From NCBI GenBank assembly GCA_018340375.1, contig JAFFJZ010000004.1:33330001-33394000 (forward strand): a stretch of DNA of 64,000 nt, read 5' to 3'. Below, in pieces: positions 58,720-64,000 of the stretch. Each line of letters starts with the position of its first letter. Position 1 is the first letter of the stretch. A program made the translations under genes and the position numbers. The notes below the pieces were generated by a model. It saw nothing but the letters and a program-made list of their open reading frames with translations, ran no database searches and had not been told where the DNA came from. Origin of the DNA: Gonatopus flavifemur. Its lineage: Eukaryota; Arthropoda; Insecta; Hymenoptera; Dryinidae.

Positions 58720-60060
58720 TAGATGTGTGTGTATATATAACCATTTTCGTGTATGCATACACACATAGTCTGATTCGTATCCATTTTGACCCAGCCACCC
58801 CCTTAAGCCATCTCTCACCCACCCTTCTCTGTTCCCCTAACTGTTCACATTTTGTGTGGCGTTTGTAGAGGCACGGGGTGGAGAGAAAGCACAGGCGACA
58901 AGCAAGAAGGTGGTAGCCCTCCTAACTCTGACCCCTTGAAAGGCATGAAGGGGACAGAAGGGTGGAAGAAAGGTGCAGGAGGAGAAGAAGGGTGTTGAAC
59001 GTTTCTTGGTTCCAGGTTGGATGTGAAAGGGCTGGAGATATTACAGATAGTCGAGATATCCACGTAACAACGTCGGTAGGTAGATTAACTGAGAGACGAT
59101 GGTTGAGGGTGGATAAATTCCGACCGAAGGGTACTCTCAAATCCATTTCATATTAAATTCGTTGCCCTCTTCCAAAGGTTAGACGACAAAAGGTGATTGG
59201 AAAAACATTCATTGCGCTGCTAAGTCATCCGGAATATTGTATCTTAATGGTAAACAGGTGATTGATCCATGCGTTGATTTTGTCACATCGCTACGATCGA
59301 TCGCAGTCATTGCAGCAGTTTTCTATCTATCCAATTTTTTCCCGTTATAATACACCTAAACTGAAGCATTGGAAACGAGTGATCTATTAGACACATCATA
59401 CACCTAATGAGAAATCCATTCCCTCTTTTTGATATGAATTTTAAATAATTTGATACATATTAAAACAACACCCTAATCGAAGAAAAATAAAATAAAGTAA
59501 ATAGCACTTTACTCACGATTCGTTCGTTCTTATTCAGGATTATGAGAACGCCACGATATAATATTCTTTATGAAAATTTCGCATGTTCTCACGTTTTCTC
59601 GCAGTTCGGATGTTGAGAATATACCACAGTCAGAAACGATCCTCATTTTGTGTGGTATTGGTAAAGGTGCGGCGTAGTCAGAGATTGAAATGGGATAGGA
59701 TGGATGGCGGGCAGAAGGGCGCCAAGCCACCCTCCTAACTCTTGGCTCCTTCAGAGGGGTGGTGAAGAAGGAAGGTGGAAGAGCAGAGGATGAGGTGGGC
59801 TTAACGTTGGCTGGCTAGATGGTTGGAACAGAGGATTGGGAGAGAAAGAGAGAGAGGGCCAAGGATATTACGGACAGAACGGCGAGATATCCACCCCTCG
59901 TAGCAACGTCGGCGGATGAACTAGGCAAAGAGTAGAGGAGACGAGGGTGGTATAAGGAGGAACATGGCCTTGCGTGGAAAGGGGACGAAACGGCGTCTGA
60001 GAGGCGGCTAAGGGTAGCGACAGATACGAACGTCGCTGGGTATATGTTCGTTCAAGGACG
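58720..60060. other. GA-rich compositional island with internal duplication
   Basis: Two diverged copies of about 230 bp: 58905-59125 and 59718-59955. Shared: CCCTCCTAACTCT, GAAGG(A/G)TGGAAGA, GGATATTAC or GAGATATTAC, CGAGATATCCAC and AACGTCGG, in the same order. The intervening 59160-59700 is AT-rich. Frames here are not convincing. Confidence 0.6.
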
Positions 60061-60289
60061 AATTTCTAAACTGGTATTTTCCAAGGATTCAAAGGAGAGT
60101 TAAATATAACGACAAAAAAGAATGGAAACAAAGAATCTTCTGAACATATTTTCCCTCGATTGAAAATTCATGCCGTTCAGGTGTATTGGATAAGTGCTTT
60201 AGCCATATATTATATTTCGATTCACTATGATTCCATCAACTCATTTAACTGTCTAAATTTTGTAGAAATTGTTGAGGATGCCCTAGCAT

Positions 60290-60375
60290 GTATGTATCAT
60301 GGGGACACCCCGGCCCAGCATGGGCCCCATCCTGCCAATATGGGCCCAAGAATTCACCAGAGTGGGCCAGAATAC
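60290..60375. repeat. GGGCCC / ATGGGCC words
   Basis: ATGGGCCCCAT, ATGGGCCCAAG and GTGGGCCAGAAT within 60 bp. Confidence 0.45.
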
Positions 60376-60781
60376 ATACACGCTGAGATGTGATCAGTTT
60401 TTCATCTCGTGAGTGATTTTATTCATTCTTCAAGTTATAAGAGGGAATTTTTTCTTGCATGAGATCCAAGAAGAGTTTTGTAGGAGTTCTTTTATTATGG
60501 AATTTCAATATTTTTTCAGAACTAAAAATTTATAACCTGCATCAGATCAAGTTGAATTTGATCTTGTTCGAGTTGTAACGAGGATTATGATGCTTTTCAA
60601 CCATCAAAATCTCGTTGAAAACACTATACGAAGATGAACCAAAGCTAAATAATGGATTTCGAAGCAAGATTTCGACGAATATAATGGAATCCATGAGGTA
60701 TACCTGCTCGCAAAATGTGATGTGAAGTGTCCCAAGTATCACTTGTAGGGAAAGGGAAACATGGACTGACACTGATTTAAT
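60376..60781. other. Intergenic stretch, nothing recognised
   Basis: No coding-like frame or repeat recognised. Confidence 0.3.
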
Positions 60782-61045
60782 GCTATTGCCAGAGTTACCA
60801 GTAGTGGTTTTGGGAAATCCAAAATACGACTGGCAAAAAGTCAAAATGATAACATCATTATATGTAAGAGCCGAATAAGTACGTGAACTATGGTAGAACT
60901 CTGGCATTCTAACCTTGTTCACACAGTATTAATTTAATACTGGCTACTGGCTCAAGACTGTCACTCCACGCAAACTAATACTGTTCCAAATCCGTCGAAC
61001 CGTTAACGCCAGTTACAAAATAATAATGAACATCCCAGGTAGAAA
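60782..61045. repeat. TGGC / 157-bp-core family, copy without the core
   Basis: GCCAGAGTTACCAGTAGTGG, TGATAACATCATTATA, GGTAGAACTCTGGCATT and AATCCGTCGAACC run directly into GCCAGTTACAAAATAATAAT. No 157-bp monomer. Confidence 0.65.
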
Positions 61046-61605
61046 TTGACCATGAGTGGTAGGCTGCAGAAATTGGTGCCTTGAGACACACAGAGATGAG
61101 CCGAGTCTAAATTATCAAGTATGATGTAACTCTGAAATGATAACATCATTTGAGTTTCAGCGCAATAGTTTCTACAATCAACACTCAACACTGAGTATAG
61201 GGTTTTAATAGCATTTGCCTTTAATGGCAAACCATAGAAAAATGTATTCATCCAGAAACAGCAAAAGCTGTTGCAATCCTGTGGCAGTCACTTCCATTCT
61301 TTATTGTGGTGAAAAATCAAAATACATCCATTCTATAATTTTGATACAGGCGACATAAATTTAGAGAATTCCGAGAAGTTTGATATGTAATTTTTGTTAT
61401 CAGCTTAACCTGATGAATTATGTGTATCCGGTGATTCTGGCGTGAGAGTAGGTGCGTCCTGAAACAAATGGGGAATTCACTATCATGGAATTTTCAAAGG
61501 AGACATATATTCATTGAATGCTTTGTTCGCCACTCGTAAGGGACAAGCAGCACTCTGATGAAAATTATTGCAATTAGCCACCTGACAAATGTTGCTGAGG
61601 TTTAA
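61046..61605. other. Intergenic stretch
   Basis: TGATAACATCATTTGAGTT (61138) echoes the TGGC-family head; otherwise nothing. Confidence 0.3.
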
Positions 61606-61800
61606 ATCGTTTATTGAAACTAATTAACCATCGAATAAGATAATATTCAACTATTAAAGCCCAAAAATCTTGCAGTACATTATTTAAACGATGTTTCCAG
61701 TGGCAAAGAGTTGATTTGCAAAGATATGTAACGATGATTTATCAGATTTCATGAGTTTTAATTTTCGTGTTTTTATAAACGATTCAAACTTCGAGAACAC
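61606..61800. repeat. Dispersed repeat, pair with 51719-51915
   Basis: Collinear diverged copy; see 51719-51915 for shared blocks. Confidence 0.7.
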
Positions 61801-62110
61801 CCTGACAAGGCAGTTTAACCCTGGGCCAAGCCATCGCTTGAGTCGAGCTACCGTCCAAACTGAGCGAAATCATTGCTCAAGCTGGGCCAAGCCTCCATCT
61901 ATACTTAGTACAACATGAGGATCCATCTTCATCCAAGATTGCCTAATTCTTGGGACAGGGTCCCGCAATGCGCTGGAACCCTTTTGTGAAATCTGTTTTT
62001 GTTCCTCCAGGCAATCTTGGAGAATGGGCGAGGCGTGGCATAGCCTATGATCAATGATGCATCATAGAAGGTGATTTACTATGATATTGACTGCTCATAT
62101 TGATACCATA
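61801..62110. repeat. Word-built region (GGGCCAAGCC; AGATTGCCTA)
   Basis: CTGGGCCAAGCC occurs twice (61822 and 61880). CAAGATTGCCTAATTCTTGG (61935) is mirrored by CCAGGCAATCTTGGAG (62008). Confidence 0.5.
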
Positions 62111-62189
62111 TTTAGATCATTGTCAACCACCCTTGCCTCTACCTAGATTGCCTAATCTTGACTGTCAACCTTGCGTCCAGGTATTCTAT

Positions 62190-62314
62190 CGTCAGTATTG
62201 GCGGAGCCTGAAGATTTTCAGACGGTAGCAAGTGGTTTTTCCCGAAGTCCGGTGAGTACAACCTTGATAGTATCAGATGATTTGTCAACCCTGACGATTT
62301 CTACATGGGTATTC
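62190..62314. repeat. Tail fragment of the TGGC / 157-bp-core family
   Basis: CAGTATTGGCGGAGCCTGA, CCCGAAGTCCGGTGAGTACA, GATTTGTCAACCCTG and TCTACATGGG match the tail at 37530-37625. Confidence 0.55.
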
Positions 62315-63306
62315 ATAATCAAGAAATCACACATATTCGTAGAACAAAGCGAGTACACGTTGTTCGCATTGTGATATTTCAACTAGGACGTATTCATGAC
62401 TCTGATAGAGATACTCTAGGCATTCACGAGTCCCAACGCTTGTTCTGGCCCAAAACTAACCAACTCAATATCCAAAAGAACATACAAACCTTTTGGATCA
62501 AATATAGGGTTATTGTGCGTAAATTCACGTCCATGAAATATTTAGTGGATCTTCGAGTGGCCAGACGATTAGTACACCTCTATTGAGCGTTCATTGAAGC
62601 TTATAGTTATTTGAGAAGGAATACTAGTAGGGGACTGACATGTTCATACTTTCCATGAACTGAAATATGATGAACTTGTGAATTATTAAAATATTGCCAC
62701 CAGGGAATGTACGCTCTGCTCGGATCTCTGTCATTCCTATTGCAGCGCTCGCTCCTCACCTGATGATCTGATTGTGAGGGTTTCTACTCTCGTATTTGTA
62801 TATTCATAATCCCTAACAGCACGCCCACCAATGTCCACTTCGTATCTCCGTAAAAGCGAGGTGAATTAGAGGGAGATGGGGATAAAAGTTGGAGGAACGA
62901 AGGAGCGACGTAAAGGCGATGGAGAAATATTCAGAGATCGGTGAATGTGCTATACGGAATGTGAAATGAACAATATCAATTTCGACAATTCATTCAGTAA
63001 GCAACTTACTGTGAAGTTCAAGATTGATGCATCTATCCCTACGAATACCGAAAGTTGATTGCTTGGTTGCTTTCAAAGTGGTGTGACCAAGTTGATTAAA
63101 CCTGAAATCAGTGTTTATGTTACTTGGCCCTTGCATTCCTCCATTTAGGGGTACCGATGGATGTGACCGAATCGTTTCGTCCGAGACTAATGGAAATTAA
63201 GGGATTTTCTTATGAGCTCTAAGTTGATATGACAAGCACTATAATCCAAAGGATCATACAGAGTGAAAAATGCTTCCTCAATTCTTTGAAGTAAAAAACT
63301 TATTCT
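62315..63306. other. Intergenic; small GA-rich patch
   Basis: 62740-62960 is a mild version of the skewed islands. Frame 62305-62586 is unrecognised. Confidence 0.35.
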
Positions 63307-63560
63307 CAAACAGTAAAACTTCTGCGAATTCAATACGAGTGAGATTCCACTCCTGAAGAGTGGATTTTCACCCCATGAGAATGAATTTCCACACTGTCGG
63401 ACTGAAATTTTAACTCCCTTTTGAGGAGTGAAATTCCACTCTTTTATATTAGACAAATTCTCACTCCGAAAGGGTGAAAATCCACTCTAATGGGCTAGAA
63501 ACTAAATTTACAGGAGTAGAATTTTATTTTTGTAGGATTTGCAGTATTTTCACTGTTTAA
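63307..63560. mobile_element. Fold-back element (GAGTGAAATTCCACTC words)
   Basis: Ends TCAAACAGTAAAACTTCTGC and, reverse complemented, TTAAACAGTGAAAATACTGC. The core repeats GAGTGGATTTTCACC, GGAGTGAAATTCCACTC and AGGGTGAAAATCCACTC in both orientations. Non-coding. Confidence 0.7.
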
Positions 63561-63928
63561 GAGTAAATTTCCACTTCAAGAAATGTAGAGATGATACTTA
63601 ATCTGAAGTTCCTGCAACACTAAGTAGTCACCATTTTCTGCGATCTGAGAAAGGCGCATTCTCAACTGTGCCTCATAGTCCGATTTCGGAGGTGAAGAAG
63701 GGGGCACGAGGCTTCGCACTTGTGCTTTTCGTGCTAATCGCTGCTCTCCTTCACGTTTTCTTTCCTTCTCTTGTGTATTAAGTTCTGCGAACCATGAAGG
63801 AAAATTCAAGAACTTTGAAGAAACACCCTTGTGCATCATGTACACTCGTGTTCACTCGATGTCAATTTTTTCACCCCTCTCCATTCTCTGTGAAATTTTT
63901 TTTAAATCATACAAGTAAGTACGTGAGT
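63561..63928. other. Intergenic stretch with an unrecognised minus-strand frame
   Basis: The minus-strand frame 63576-63845 (89 codons) contains a charged stretch ELNTQEKERKREGEQRLARK; no family recognised, coding uncertain. Confidence 0.3.
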
Positions 63929-64000
63929 TCCCATGTGGGAATTGCCGAATTCGACAAATGGCCTGGTACTGGCAAGGTTGTATTTGTCAAAGTCTGGCGG
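63929..64000. repeat. TGGC family tail, inverted, cut by the window edge
   Basis: CCCATGTGGGAATTGCCG, GGTACTGGCAAGGTTGTATT and GTCTGGCGG are the reverse complement of the tail at 37540-37625; the rest lies beyond the window. Confidence 0.7.

Overview
The window looks like a gene-poor, transposon-dense stretch of an insect nuclear genome. It is AT-rich, it carries mariner, Tc1-like and arthropod-type DDE transposase relics, and it has TATA-box and polyadenylation motifs. There are no bacterial operons and no CRISPR, rRNA or prophage genes. I lean towards Hymenoptera because of the GC-rich, CT/GA-skewed islands scattered through AT-rich DNA, but that is weak. I recognise no host protein-coding gene. 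All assignments were made by reading the sequence; no database was searched.

From left to right. 1-10 kb: a skewed island (1540-2600), three fold-back elements (3367-3598, 3717-4340, 5442-5659), a deleted mariner (5660-6581) sitting exactly on the terminal TA of the third, a small fold-back (6864-7061), a dispersed repeat arm (8391-9118), and a TATA promoter with a downstream polyA signal (9349-9658). 9.7-14 kb: a fold-back built of GCTG/CAGC words (9683-10056) and a TGGC-rich repeat. 14.2-21.3 kb: a 7.1-kb transposon with about 800-bp inverted termini whose transposase-like gene is broken by nonsense codons, frameshifts and two inserted elements. One of these (16656-19208) holds further insertions. 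21-28 kb: repeat arms and half elements. 28.7-32.7 kb: the best preserved element, with 0.6-kb inverted termini, a 6-bp CGGATG target duplication and a 771-codon frame carrying one TGA. 33-40 kb: more fold-backs and copies of a repeat family with a 157-bp tandem core. 41-54 kb: one unrecognised 173-codon frame, fold-backs and islands. 54.6-57.3 kb: a decayed DDE transposase abutting a Tc1-like transposase tail, then a MITE. 58-64 kb: duplicated GA-rich islands and further repeats.

The main observation is a set of short elements that share only brief termini and have unrelated cores. Class A ends in TA|CACNGAGAAAAA; class B ends in CCCTGNNGAAAA. Each core is made of one short word repeated in both orientations, and the word differs from element to element (GCTG/CAGC, GTCTA/TAGAC, TATCGTTATGAT, GTTACTTTGCG and so on). 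Mobility can be tested inside this window. Removing the element at 16112-16361 restores the reading frame of the transposase it interrupts, and the element at 17962-18285 has an uninterrupted paralogous site at 18573-18574; both show a TA duplication.
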